The notes under the pieces are model-generated. The model worked only from the letters and a program-made list of their open reading frames with translations, ran no database searches and had not been told where the DNA came from. A stretch of DNA of 64,000 bases, taken from G965247775 sp965247775 (GTDB lineage: Bacteria; Chloroflexota; Dehalococcoidia; Bin125). The translations under genes and the position numbers were made by a program. Shown here piece after piece: positions 54,875 through 64,000 of this stretch. The stretch spans positions 558,001 to 622,000 of the forward strand of contig OZ252031.1 of NCBI GenBank assembly GCA_965247775.1, given 5' to 3'. Positions within the stretch are counted from its first letter, which is position 1, and each line of letters starts with the position of its first letter.

Positions 54875-56383
54875 TCACCCAGAAGCCCCCGCGCGCTCGA
54901 AGGCGGCGGCGGCACGGTAGATCGTCGCTTCGTCGAAATGCCGCCCCACGAGCATCAGGCCGATCGGCAGGCCCTCACGCTCGCCGCAGGGGATCGAGAT
55001 CGCTGGGTGGCCCGTGACGTCGAAGGGCGCCGTGTTGGGGATCATCTCGAAGGCCCGCGCGATGATCTCCTCGCGCGACGCGTCGTCTGGCGGCAGCGGG
55101 GTCGCTTTGAGCGGCAGCGTGGGCATGAGCAGGAGGTCGTGCTCCGCGAGGGCGGCATCGTAGGCGGCGCGTATCCGCCGGCGGACGTTCTGCGCTTTCG
55201 CATACGAGCGCCCACCGGACTGCCGGCTCATGAACTCCCCCACCAACATGGCGAGCTTGAGCGACTCCGAGAGTTCGTCGGCGCGATCACGCCAGCCGGC
55301 ATGCGCCGCCATCAGACTGGTGACGTAGAGCCCCTGCCAGTTGGTGCCGAAGCCGTTGCCCTTCATCATCAGGGCGGTCAGCCCCTCCAGGATGATCGGC
55401 GTCCAGACGGCCGACGCGAGCAGATGTTCCGGGATCCCCACCTCCTCGACGCGAGCGCCCAGGCGGGCCAGCCCGTCGGCGCCCGCCCGCACGGCGGCGT
55501 CGACGTCGGGCTCGGAGTTATGGTGTCCGAAGCCCTGGCGCAGCACACCGATGCGCAGGCCTTCGACCCCTCGGCCGAGGGCGCGTGTGTAGCGCGCCGG
55601 GCGAACGTCCGGCTGGCGCGGGTCGAGGCCGTCGGGCCCGGCCACGACCTCCAAGAGCAGGGCGTTGTCGGCGACGGTGGCGGTCATCGGCCCTACGTGG
55701 TCCACGGTCACCTCGATCGGCATGACGCCGCTGTAGGGCACCAGCCCGTGCGTGGGCTTCAGTCCCACGATGCCGCAGTAGGAGGCGGGAATGCGGATCG
55801 ATCCGCCTTGGTCGCCGCCGATCGCCATGTCCACCTCCCCTGCCGCGACCAGCGCCGCGCTGCCCGAGGACGAGCCACCGGCGGAGTAGCCGCGGCGGCG
55901 CGGGTTGTGAACCGGCCCCGTGGAGTTCGTGTGGCTGCCGCCCGAGAGGCAGAAGTTCTCGCAGTGCGCCTTGCCCGCGATCTCGCCACCGGCGTCGAGG
56001 ATGCGCGTAACGATGGTCGCGTCGACGTCGGGCACGTAGCCCTCCAGGGTCGAGGCGCCGTTCATCATGGGCACTCCGGCGACGCAGACGTTGTCCTTGA
56101 TCACGATGCGTTTGCCGGCTAGCTTGCCGCGCCGCGCACCACGAATCGCCGTCTGGACGTACCAGGCGTTGTAGGGATTCTCGTCGGCCGCGGGACGCCT
56201 GCCCGGGCTGCGGGGATAGCGCACAGAGGGCAGCTCGTCGGGCACGGCGGCGAGCCGATCGTAGGTGCCGATCGTAGAGTCGATCAAGGCGAGGAAGGAG
56301 TCGACGTCGGCGTCGCTCAGGTGGAGGTGCAGGTCGCTCGCGACCTGACGAAGCTGGACCGGGGTGGGGCGGGGAACGGGCAT
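54875..56383 (-). CDS. Amidase signature-family hydrolase
   Basis: 502 residues. The Ser-cisSer-Lys triad is present: Lys in GKRIVIKDNVCV, the Ser pair in RRGYSAGGSSSGSAALVAAG and in GGDQGGSIRIPASYCGIVGLKP. Such enzymes hydrolyse amide bonds; related ones are indoleacetamide hydrolase, 6-aminohexanoate cyclic dimer hydrolase and GatA. GatB/GatC genes are absent nearby, so a catabolic role is likely. ATG 56383 has GGAGG six bases upstream; an earlier in-frame ATG exists 12 codons before but lacks one. Confidence 0.9.
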   Translation of the reverse strand: MPVPRPTPVQLRQVASDLHLHLSDADVDSFLALIDSTIGTYDRLAAVPDELPSVRYPRSPGRRPAADENPYNAWYVQTAIRGARRGKLAGKRIVIKDNVCVAGVPMMNGASTLEGYVPDVDATIVTRILDAGGEIAGKAHCENFCLSGGSHTNSTGPVHNPRRRGYSAGGSSSGSAALVAAGEVDMAIGGDQGGSIRIPASYCGIVGLKPTHGLVPYSGVMPIEVTVDHVGPMTATVADNALLLEVVAGPDGLDPRQPDVRPARYTRALGRGVEGLRIGVLRQGFGHHNSEPDVDAAVRAGADGLARLGARVEEVGIPEHLLASAVWTPIILEGLTALMMKGNGFGTNWQGLYVTSLMAAHAGWRDRADELSESLKLAMLVGEFMSRQSGGRSYAKAQNVRRRIRAAYDAALAEHDLLLMPTLPLKATPLPPDDASREEIIARAFEMIPNTAPFDVTGHPAISIPCGEREGLPIGLMLVGRHFDEATIYRAAAAFERAGASG

Positions 56384-56849
56384 GGCGACCTCCGGACCGG
56401 CCGCGCTAGGCCGCGGCACGACGCCGGCATGATACGGCGGCGTGACCGCTATGGATCAACTCGCCTGGCGCCAACGACCGTGCAGCTGTCGTGAGGTCCA
56501 TGCGCGCTCGCGCGCGCGGCTCTCGGGCGCGCATTGCTGTACGAGAGGCCCAGCTCCACCTGGACTGCGCGATGCGTCGGCGGCGGGAGCACGGCCGCGG
56601 CTCCCCCAACGCCTCCTACGCCAGCTTCGGCGCGCAAGAGGACGCCTACCGTCTTGACGCGATCCTGCGGACTCCACCGGCGTGCATGCGAAAGCTCTGG
56701 CCTGCACCACGGATGTGCATGATCTGATCGAGATCGACGCCGGGGATCGCGCCCTACGCACCTTCTGACGCGCCGCTCCGCGCCATCCTCCTCGGGGTCG
56801 CGTCGGCCCTGCACTGCTGGCTGCGCCAGGCCGACAGCGATGAGGGCCA
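56384..56849. other. Gene-free stretch
   Basis: About 470 bases with no supported gene; leads into an IS3-type relic. Confidence 0.4.
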
Positions 56850-57045
56850 GCGAGAGGCCTGACCAGCGACGAGCGCGGGGAACGCCTACGCCGGGCCAGC
56901 CGCCAAGTCGAGACGGAGAACGAGATCCTCAAGCGGGCGGCGGCGTTCTTCACGCGCGGGAACCTCCTCCCAACATGACCTTCCGCCTGGTCCAGGAACT
57001 CGCCGCCGACGGGGTCCGCGTCGCGGTGGCCTGCCCGCAAAGTTC
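56850..57045 (+). mobile_element. IS3-family relic (OrfA end and OrfB start)
   Basis: One frame reads TSDERGERLRRASRQVETEN, EILKRAAAFFTRGN, the standard end of OrfA in IS3/IS51-type elements, and after the stop another begins MTFRLVQELAADGVRVAVAC, the OrfB start. No ends or catalytic domain. Confidence 0.6.
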
Positions 57046-57065
57046 TCCCAGGTGTGTCGTGATGT

Positions 57066-58376
57066 CTAGCGGGGGGACCAGCTCGCGAACACACCGGGGC
57101 TGATGGCGCTTGGCGGACTGGATCCATCCACGCGCTGGATCCAGATGTTGCTGCTGCCGGCCGTGTCGCGCGCGGCGAAGACGATCTGGGTGCCGTCGGG
57201 CGACCAGGGTGTCAGCGTCTGGGCGTACTGATCGAAGAAGGGCAGGTAGTTGCGCACAAAGTCCGCTGTGGGGAGGAAAAACGCCAGCCCCTCACTCCGA
57301 TTCCCGTCCCACACCCACCAGCGCAGCCCCACCTGCCCGGCCTGTTCGTCCAGCGCCAGGTACAGCAGCGATCCGCCACCGAGGCTCCAAAGGAAGGCGA
57401 TCACCGGCCCGTTGGTGATCTGATTCGATCGCCCTGAGGTCAGATCGAGAATCGCCAGTCCACTCGGACCTCCCTCTTGCGTTCCGCGCCTGGTGGCGGG
57501 AGATTGCGGGTCGTTGGCTTCGTCGCGGGGATCGATCGGGAACACCTGGTACGCGATGCGGTCGCCGGTGGCATTGAGACCGAATTCGATGAACCCAGCA
57601 AATTGGAGGAGTTCGCGCCGCCCCTCGCCGCGTTGCGCTGCGAGCACGAGACGTTGGCCGGTGGGTGCCCTGGTGGCGTACAGGATTCGGTCGCGATCGC
57701 GGTCCCATTGCGGTGCGCGGAACTCGCCGCCGCGCTCGGTCAGGGGTGCTGAGGTGCCGTCCACGGACACGTAAGTGAGCAGATCAGCGCCGACGCGGCT
57801 GGAGAGGCGCTCGCCGTCCGGGCCCCACGAAAAGTAGAAGGGTTGGCCGGCCGCCAGCGGGGTGGCGACGTCCCCTCCGATAACCCGATCGATGATCCCG
57901 AGTTCGACGCCGGCTGCCCCGGGACCAAGATAGGCCACCCGAGACCCGGTGGGGTCCCAGTTGAGGAAGAACGCGGGGGCGCCTGTCACCGCCGATGTCC
58001 GCTCCGAGCCATCGATTGCGGCGGTGACGACGATGCTCGCTGCTACCTCAGTGGTCCCGTCAATCGCCACCCACGCGACGCGCTCCCCGTCGGGTGACCA
58101 GGTGGGTTGTCGGGCCAGCAAGAACTCGGGTGGCTCACTGAGGACGATGCTTCCGGTCCCATCGGGGCGCACGCTGAAGAGGTGGCCATCCTCACTTTGC
58201 ACCAGCACCCGGTTGATTGAGCGCGGAATTTCCCCACGGGCGCCGCGCGCAGGTTCGCTCCTCGTTGCTGCAGGTGGACCTGCCTCGACAGGCCCGCGCT
58301 CCCCTTGCCGCGCTGCACCCGAGCACGCGGCAAGGATCACACTGGCGGTGAGCAACACGAGACTCGCGCGGAGCAT
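57066..58376 (-). CDS. Lipoprotein with TolB-like beta-propeller (PD40) repeats
   Basis: 436 residues. The N-terminus MLRASLVLLTASVILAAC is a lipoprotein signal with the cysteine at 18, so it should be anchored outside the membrane. Then come repeated PD40 blades: QPTWSPDGERVAWVAIDG, LNWDPTGSRVAYL, FSWGPDGERLSS, PQWDRDRDRILYA, FGLNATGDRIAYQ and LTPWSPDGTQIVFAARD. ATG 58376 was chosen over in-frame starts up to 58463 because the signal peptide starts there. Probably a binding or scaffold protein; an enzymatic domain is not seen. Confidence 0.82.
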   Translation of the reverse strand: MLRASLVLLTASVILAACSGAARQGERGPVEAGPPAATRSEPARGARGEIPRSINRVLVQSEDGHLFSVRPDGTGSIVLSEPPEFLLARQPTWSPDGERVAWVAIDGTTEVAASIVVTAAIDGSERTSAVTGAPAFFLNWDPTGSRVAYLGPGAAGVELGIIDRVIGGDVATPLAAGQPFYFSWGPDGERLSSRVGADLLTYVSVDGTSAPLTERGGEFRAPQWDRDRDRILYATRAPTGQRLVLAAQRGEGRRELLQFAGFIEFGLNATGDRIAYQVFPIDPRDEANDPQSPATRRGTQEGGPSGLAILDLTSGRSNQITNGPVIAFLWSLGGGSLLYLALDEQAGQVGLRWWVWDGNRSEGLAFFLPTADFVRNYLPFFDQYAQTLTPWSPDGTQIVFAARDTAGSSNIWIQRVDGSSPPSAISPGVFASWSPR

Positions 58377-59509
58377 GATCCAGACAGTAGCGCCCCAGAG
58401 TCGGGGCGCGCTGCTCTGGACCCGGCGTTCGCAAGCCATGACAGCGCCTGGCGAGTCGGCCAATTCGAGGCGGCGTACACCATGGGTACCTCTGGGAGGC
58501 GGCGTGGTGAGGTTTTTAAGCGCTAGAGGTCACCTGCTTGGCCATAGCGCGCCGCTCGAGCGCTCTCGTCCGCTGCGGGAATCGGCAGGCCGGGGGGTCG
58601 TCGGACGCTGCCTGCCCGGACGGGTCTGGCTGTGAATCGCCGCCGGCAGCCCGGCTTGTCGATGAGGGTGACCAGGCCCTCTTGGGGTGGAGACGGAGGG
58701 GCTGGGCTCTCCGCGCGCGCTGCGCGTCGCGCCGGGATCAGGGCCCGCGGATCACCGGGCAAGACGCCCCGACAGACGCGGAGTCAAGCGGGATGACTTC
58801 ACGATGCGGGAGTTCTTCGACTATTGGCGCGATAGGCGATGAGTACCGCGTGCGCAACTACGCCAAGCCGACAGGCCAGTTCTGGGTCGTCAAGGAGCAC
58901 GTCTACATTCCGCCCCTATCAGCCGTGGCTCCCTGACGAACAGAGTCTGGGTCGCCTGACGCGACCGGCGTGGCTCGCGACTTCCGCTGCCCGGGCTCGA
59001 CCCGAGTCATGCCGCAGAGAACGACTCGGTCGAGACAACGCGCCCCAGCTGTAGCTCGCGCCGCAGAGCTTTGCCGGCATGGGTTAGAGGACCACCCCAT
59101 CAGCTATTGGCCCGCAAATCAGGGATCGTCCGGGTGTCTTGCGTAATCGTGGGCCCTGAGGAGATCCTCCGCTGCGGAGGGGAGGCCCCGATGCAAGCGG
59201 TGTCGCCTTGTTCGTCGGCTTGCGGAGGCGCGGCACCTCGGCCGCTCACACGCTCACCTGCTTCTCGAGAACCTCGCCTTGCCCACCAGTTGGCGGAAGT
59301 GCGACGGCGCCCGCGAGTGACGTCGATCTGGCCAGAGGCCAGTCCCTCACGCGGCGAACGCCCTTCGACGAAGTCCATGACCGCAGGTACTGATCGCCGC
59401 TCCAGACCCTAAGGCAGGCCTGCCGAGGCCAGCTGGCCCTACGGACACCCGCGGCTCTTGGTCGTCCGAAGCGGGATGGATGCCCTTCGAGGGGTGTGGC
59501 CCGCTGTGG
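58377..59509. other. Gene-poor stretch
   Basis: 1.1 kb. A fragment around 58840-58938 reads YRVRNYAKPTGQFWVVKEHV and looks like a gene end, without a start. Elsewhere only spurious Arg/Pro-rich frames. Confidence 0.4.
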
Positions 59510-60829
59510 CTAGCCGCCGTGCCTCCGGTGGGCGATGAGGTCGATCTCGATGTGCATGAGGTCGTCCGGCGCCATCACGCCGCTACTCCCGTTGGCCTGC
59601 TTGGAGGGGATGAGATTGATGCTGGGCCAGTGTCCCAGCGGCGCGAAGAGGCGGCGCCAGACCCGCTCGAAGCCGCGGTAGTCGCGGCGGGGCTCGACCA
59701 GGTAGATGCGCGCGTCGACGATGTCGCGCAGCGTCATGCCGTTGCCCTCCAGCTGCTCCTGGAGCAGCTCCATCGTGGTCTCGGTCTGGACCTCGATGTC
59801 GGAGAAGTAGTGGGGCAGGCCGTGGGGGGCGGTCTTCACGACCATATTTTCGTAGTCGGGGAGCGATGTATGCCCGGCCATGAAGAACCAGTCGCCGGCC
59901 AACAGGCACGGGGTGTAGTTGACCTGGCGCAAGTCGACGGGGTGCCAGCGGATGCCCTTGCGCGTTTCCACCTTCTGGTGCGCGGCGTCCGGCGCCAGGA
60001 AGAAGCAATTGACGACGAGGAGGGCGTCCGGCACCAGCAGCCCGCGCATGGCCATGGAGCTGCGGCCCGGTGGCGGCACGCCCGCCCCGTGCCCCATGTA
60101 CTGGCCCCAGATGCCGTCCATGTCGTAGAAGTTGGTGAGGTCCACCTCCATGGCCTGCGCCTTCAGGCCCTGCTCCAGCCCGCTGCCCGCCGCCGCCAGC
60201 ACCTTGGCCCACTGCTCGAAGATATAGGTGGTCTGCATCTCCGCGTCGGAGCCGTAGTAGGGCGCGATCGGGTTGCGCTTGACCGGAATCCCCGTCTCGA
60301 AGTCCGTCGCCGGCAGGGCCGAGGGGAAGACGAAGATCCCGGCCTTCGTCGCCTGCGGCGCCCACTCGGCCTCCATCGGGTCGGGCGCGTCAGCGACGTG
60401 GATGGTCTCCTTGACGGCCGCCGCGTCGCCGGCCAGGGCGACGGCCTGCAGGCTGAGCCGCACGCCGGGGACCAGGTGGTCATCCAATACGACCGCCGTC
60501 GTCCGGGCGGGGGGTTCGCTGGGGAAGTACTCGCACCAGACCAGCTTGAACTCGTAGAAATCCTCGGGCGCGACGAGGTAGACCTCCGCCTTGACCACGC
60601 GGTCCAGGCTGGAGCCGGCCTCGGCCAGCACGGCGTGCAGCGCCGCGCAGACGGCGCGCGTCTGCGCCGCCACCTCCGACTCGCCCACATAGGGCGAGGG
60701 CGCATCCGCGTGCACCACGCCGCCGGCCGCGTCCAGCGGATAGATCGTGGAGACCCAGATGTAGTCCCCCTGGCGGTTGGAGCGGGGGGCCGGGAGCAGG
60801 TTCATTGGCAGAGCGGTCGTCGTCGTCAT
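59510..60829 (-). CDS. Protein with three tandem RidA/YjgF-like domains
   Basis: 439 residues from ATG 60829 (GGAAGGA upstream). Three RidA-type repeats: the first about 10-130 (GDYIWVSTIYPLD ... AALHAVLAEAGSSLDRVVKAEVYL), the second about 150-285 (AGIFVFPSALPATD ... VLAAAGSGLEQGLKAQAMEV), the third about 300-430 (CLLAGDWFFMAGHTSLPDYE ... QLEGNGMTLRDIVDARIYLV). RidA proteins are homotrimers that deaminate reactive enamines or imines; the usual active-site Arg is not obvious in any repeat, though the third keeps IYLVEP-R. The fusion could form a trimer-like ring in one chain. Divergent from the amidohydrolase gene 833 bases away. Confidence 0.85.
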   Translation of the reverse strand: MTTTTALPMNLLPAPRSNRQGDYIWVSTIYPLDAAGGVVHADAPSPYVGESEVAAQTRAVCAALHAVLAEAGSSLDRVVKAEVYLVAPEDFYEFKLVWCEYFPSEPPARTTAVVLDDHLVPGVRLSLQAVALAGDAAAVKETIHVADAPDPMEAEWAPQATKAGIFVFPSALPATDFETGIPVKRNPIAPYYGSDAEMQTTYIFEQWAKVLAAAGSGLEQGLKAQAMEVDLTNFYDMDGIWGQYMGHGAGVPPPGRSSMAMRGLLVPDALLVVNCFFLAPDAAHQKVETRKGIRWHPVDLRQVNYTPCLLAGDWFFMAGHTSLPDYENMVVKTAPHGLPHYFSDIEVQTETTMELLQEQLEGNGMTLRDIVDARIYLVEPRRDYRGFERVWRRLFAPLGHWPSINLIPSKQANGSSGVMAPDDLMHIEIDLIAHRRHGG

Positions 60830-61662
60830 GGGTCGTCCTTCCGATCCGTGCGCCGTCGGCGACGACGCGGGCGGTCGCCGGCCGGAGTCCGCCGCCCCGT
60901 GGGGGGCTGACGCGCGCCCGCCGGTCGCCGCCGGCGGTCTGCGCATCCTCGAGGTGCCGCACGGCGAGCGCGCCGGGGGCATGCGCTCGGTCGTGGGGCC
61001 GCCGCGTGATCTCGCCGCTCCAGCGATCGCCCGATGGCCATCGCCGTGCTCTGCAAACGCTCTCCGTCTAGGCCGCAGAGCCCTGCTTGTCAACAGTGTT
61101 CCGCCCTGCGCGATCGGAGGCCTAGCTGGATCCCGTCGCCCCGAGACGCGGTCTCCCCGGTCTCTGAGGTCGAATGGGGCCCTGACGTCCTCTCAGGCTC
61201 CCGAGATCGGGACCAGGCGACCGGGCATCGAGAGAGACGATGCCGCCGAAACTGCGGTTCGGCTGAGCGGGGAGACGGGCTAGTAGTCCGTTGCTCATGC
61301 CCCCGAGGGGTCCAACGGGGTCGATTCAGCGTCGTGGTCGAGGCGCTCAGCCCACGACGCCGGCTCGGCTGCGACGTTACTCGAGCCGAGACTTCGAGTT
61401 CGCACCGCGACGAGGAGACCATTCGCTGGCAGCTTCGGGAAGCCTCTCGCGCACCCGCATCACGAGGTTGTGCAGCATATGCGGGCTCCGGCGCGCCTTT
61501 CGCCTCGCCTCGCGAAGGCGCAATGCGGCGGGAGAGCCAGCGGGCAGTAGTTGGCGTCGGCCACGTTATCCTCACTATCGTGTCGAAGCGGGCATTGAAG
61601 GGGGAGGCGATGCGGCGGGGTTCATACGTGCGTGTACGGATGGCGTTCGATGGGAGGAAACA
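60830..61662. other. Gene-free divergent intergenic region
   Basis: About 830 bases between the divergent RidA-like and amidohydrolase genes. No gene supported; promoters for both should lie here but were not resolved. Confidence 0.45.
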
Positions 61663-62637
61663 ATGACGACGGCGCGCGGGACAACGGTGATCGCGATTGA
61701 GGAGCACTACCTGGACCCTGAGGTGGACGCTGCTCTGGGCGGGAAGGGAGGTGGGGCCGGCGCGCTCATGCGCGAGCGCCTGCTCGACGTGGACGAGGGC
61801 CGGCTCCGCGAGATGGATGCGGCCGGGATCGACATCCAGGTGTTGTCTCACACTCTGCCTGGGGCGCAGGTGTTCGAGGCCGAGTCCGCCGCCGATCGCG
61901 CGCGCGGCGTCAATGATCGACTGCACGACGTCGTGCGCGCGCACCCCGACCGGTTCGCCGCGTTCGCAACGCTCCCCACGCGCGACCCGACGGCTTGCGC
62001 CGATGAACTCGCGCGTTGCGTCGAAGAGCTCGGCTTCAAAGGCGCTATGGTCCACGGTCTCACAGACGGCCGCTTCATCGACGATCGGCGGTTCTGGCCC
62101 ATCCTCGAGCGGGCCGCGGCGCTGGACGTGCCGATCTATGTGCACCCGGGCTGGCCGCACCCGGCCGTGGTCGAGGCCTACTACGGGGATTACCTGGAGA
62201 AGTACCCGGGGATCGGTACGGCGGCCTGGGGCTTCACGGTGGAGACGGCGACGGCGGGGCTGCGGCTCGTCCTGAGCGGGGTGTTCGACGCACATCCCAA
62301 TCTGAAGATCATCCTGGGCCATCTCGGTGAAGGCCTCCCCTTCTCGTTGTGGCGCATCGACCACGCGTTCGAGATCCTCGCCCGGCCGGACGTGGATCCG
62401 GTCCGCTTCCGTGAGGTCTTCAGCGAACACTTCTGGATCACGACCAGCGGCAACTTCTCCGACCCGGCGCTCCTCTGCTCCCTGATGGAACTCGGCGCGG
62501 ATCGGATCCTCTTCTCCGTCGACTGGCCATACATCGAGAACAGACTCGGCACCGACTGGGTCGCCCGGATCCCCCTGAGCCGGGAAGACAAGGACAAGAT
62601 GCTGAGCGGGAACGCCCGGCGCCTACTCGCGCTGTGA
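61663..62637 (+). CDS. Amidohydrolase family 2 protein (ACMSD/gamma-resorcylate decarboxylase-like)
   Basis: 324 residues from ATG 61663, with GGGAGG upstream. The family normally decarboxylates or hydrolyses ring acids using one metal. Seen: AIEEHYLDP (E-x-H in place of H-x-H, as in resorcylate decarboxylases), DVPIYVHPGWPHP (metal His), KIILGHLGEGLPF (catalytic His) and RILFSVDWPYIEN (metal Asp). FKGAMVHGL and the end NARRLL are also family features. Substrate unknown; aromatic acid catabolism fits the other genes in the window. Confidence 0.87.
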   Translation: MTTARGTTVIAIEEHYLDPEVDAALGGKGGGAGALMRERLLDVDEGRLREMDAAGIDIQVLSHTLPGAQVFEAESAADRARGVNDRLHDVVRAHPDRFAAFATLPTRDPTACADELARCVEELGFKGAMVHGLTDGRFIDDRRFWPILERAAALDVPIYVHPGWPHPAVVEAYYGDYLEKYPGIGTAAWGFTVETATAGLRLVLSGVFDAHPNLKIILGHLGEGLPFSLWRIDHAFEILARPDVDPVRFREVFSEHFWITTSGNFSDPALLCSLMELGADRILFSVDWPYIENRLGTDWVARIPLSREDKDKMLSGNARRLLAL

Positions 62638-62957
62638 CAGCCGCCCGGTTCATCGGCATGCGCGTCCGACCGCGCTGAGCCTGTGTGCAAGCTGATTGTC
62701 GCCTGCCGATTGTTCTCCAGCGAGGGTGAGCAGTTTTCCGTGGAGACCCTTCCTCCAATCCGCTGCTCATGACCTCAAGCGATTCCAACGGCCTCGATTC
62801 ACCGTCATCGGCGGGAACGAGCTTGCGACTTTGCCACACCTTTGAGGCTCCGCTCATCAGATCGAAAGTCCTTAGCCTGGACGCCGGACGACTCATGGAC
62901 GAGCCGACGAATTCGCCGGCTGGCCCCGAACCGGCCTCGAAGAGGAGCTGATCTCCG
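62638..62957. other. Gene-free stretch
   Basis: 320 bases, no supported gene. Confidence 0.45.
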
Positions 62958-63800
62958 ATGAACTCGACGCTGAAGCTATTCGTTGTGGTGATCGGGGGGC
63001 GACGTCGAAGTGGCAGGCGGATGGCCGCAACACCCGGCTCGCCCACGGAGCTTGACGACAGCGGACCTGCCGGTCGGGTCGCGCTGGGGGATCGGCGGGG
63101 CCGTGGCGTAGAAGTTCGCGCAGGAAGGTTTCTTCGTCGTGCTCACGACCCGGAACGCCACCAACGCCGCTGCCCTGGAGCGCGCAATCGAAGCGCAAGG
63201 GGGTGATTGCCTGATCGTCGAGCTGGACCTCACCTCGGCGGATTCCATCTCCGGCGCGTTCGCCACCATCCGAAGTGAAGTCGGCGACCCGCACGTACTG
63301 ATCTACAACGCTGGCTACTTGGAGGGGCGCGAGCTTCCTCCCGACAAGGAGCTCCTCGAGCACGTCCCCCTCGAGACGTTCGAAACCGCGCAGCACATTG
63401 CTAGCTGAGGGCCGTTCTTGGTCGCGAAAGAGGTCCTCCTGGTGATGCGCAGGAGGGGCGAGGGCTCGTTCCTCATCTCGAACAACGCGGCGTCGCTGCG
63501 GGGGCGCAAGCGCCGGACGGGACAATCGCTCTACTACCCGAGAGTCATGATGCGCACTCTGGCTCAGGTGCTCACCGAGGAGTACTCCGAGCACGGCGTG
63601 CACGTGGCCAACGTCGTGATCGACGGGCTCATCGACTCGCCCGGCACGAGGGCGCTGACCAGGGCGCAGGAAAGGCCCGAGGTGGTGATGAATCCCGCCA
63701 AGATTGCCGAGGCCTTTTACTATCTGCATAGCCAGGACAGATCCTGCTGGACGCACGAGCTGCAGCTAACCCCGTTCTCGACGAAGCGCGCTACCGAGGT
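62958..63800 (+). pseudogene. Short-chain dehydrogenase/reductase, disrupted
   Basis: The start STLKLFVVVIGG is the first strand of an SDR; after a frameshift WGIGGAVA comes an in-frame TAG (63107-63109) before KFAQEGFFVVLTTRN. The fold continues with LIVELDLTSADSISGAF and VLIYNAGYLEG (NAG motif), a TGA at 63406-63408, then GPFLVAKEVLLVMRRRGEGS, FLISNNAASLRG, and a YYPRVMMR segment where the Y-x-x-x-K active site is expected (Lys replaced). With two stops and a changed active site the gene is dead. Confidence 0.75.
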
Positions 63801-64000
63801 CGTGCAACTTGCCCGGGCGAGGGCCGGTGAGCGCGGGCCGGATGTCGCGCGCGGTCGCGACCGCGCCGACATCGTCGCGCGGCTCGTCGAGTCGCGGGGG
63901 CGCCCGGGAGGATCGTTCTGCTAGTGGCAAGCACCAACGGAAGTCATAGCGCTGACGACGGAGCTAGTGACGGGGAATCACAGCCCATCTACACCATGGG

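Noticed and set aside
54797..56122. 441-codon plus-strand frame
   Set aside because: Antisense of the amidase gene, whose catalytic motifs are all present on the minus strand.
59480..60910. 476-codon plus-strand frame
   Set aside because: Antisense of the triple RidA gene, no recognisable domain.
1..64000. CRISPR array
   Set aside because: No run of regularly spaced short repeats was seen; the Cas4-like gene is not accompanied by other cas genes.

Overview
The window is high-GC bacterial DNA (no rRNA, no CRISPR array, one tRNA). The metabolic flanks carry several luciferase-like (LLM) flavin oxidoreductases, a tungsten/molybdenum aldehyde oxidoreductase with a MoaD-like protein, branched-chain amino acid transporter genes, an amidohydrolase, a CoA-transferase relic and a RidA-type fusion. 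That content suggests a catabolically versatile environmental bacterium, for example Chloroflexota or a Tectomicrobia/Rokubacteria-like lineage. No taxonomic marker settles it. Pseudogenes are unusually frequent (livM, aapQ/M/P, ketopantoate reductase, CaiB, SDR, MMPL, LysR, GtrA, a LysM protein), so the locus is decaying or heavily rearranged.

Layout. 0-10.4 kb: livF/livG and an aldehyde ferredoxin oxidoreductase on the minus strand, then a plus-strand run of LLM oxidoreductase, HAD hydrolase, MoaD, a broken livM end, a second LLM enzyme, a metallo-beta-lactamase-fold lactonase-like enzyme, a hydratase and a cyclic-nucleotide-binding protein. 10.4-14.5 kb: LysM and GtrA relics, a decayed tyrosine recombinase and a wrecked aap amino-acid transporter. 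14.9 kb: tRNA-Lys(UUU) followed at once by a tyrosine recombinase gene.

The 3' half of this tRNA plus about 140 bp beyond it recurs at 45.85 kb and, more degraded, at 49.97 kb. These repeats look like attachment-site copies and bracket a 30.9-kb genomic island (about 14.96-45.85 kb) and a 4.1-kb second segment. A truncated recombinase follows the second copy, and an IS3 end replaces it at the third.

The island carries ParB-like/methylase and HTH relics, an ImmA-like peptidase cut by an IS3-family element, two abutting IS3 copies, and a large defence block. That block holds a DUF91-like PD-(D/E)XK nuclease; a 1073-residue unknown protein; a 1790-residue DUF1998 helicase resembling Druantia DruE; a Cas4/AddB-like nuclease in a 4-bp overlap with the helicase; a convergent HNH endonuclease - mismatch glycosylase - m5C methyltransferase operon; a 539-residue protein with a HEPN-like motif; and an IS-truncated DUF4011 helicase gene. 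The plus-strand nuclease/helicase set probably acts as one antiphage machine. The minus-strand set looks like a restriction-modification unit with its own repair enzyme for deaminated 5-methylcytosine.

46-64 kb returns to metabolic genes: LLM oxidoreductases, a MetE-type methyltransferase, a keto-deoxy-sugar-acid dehydratase of the DHDPS family, an amidase, a beta-propeller lipoprotein, a triple RidA-domain protein, an amidohydrolase and a broken SDR, with IS3 relics between them. All functional calls are from reading motifs; no database search was possible.
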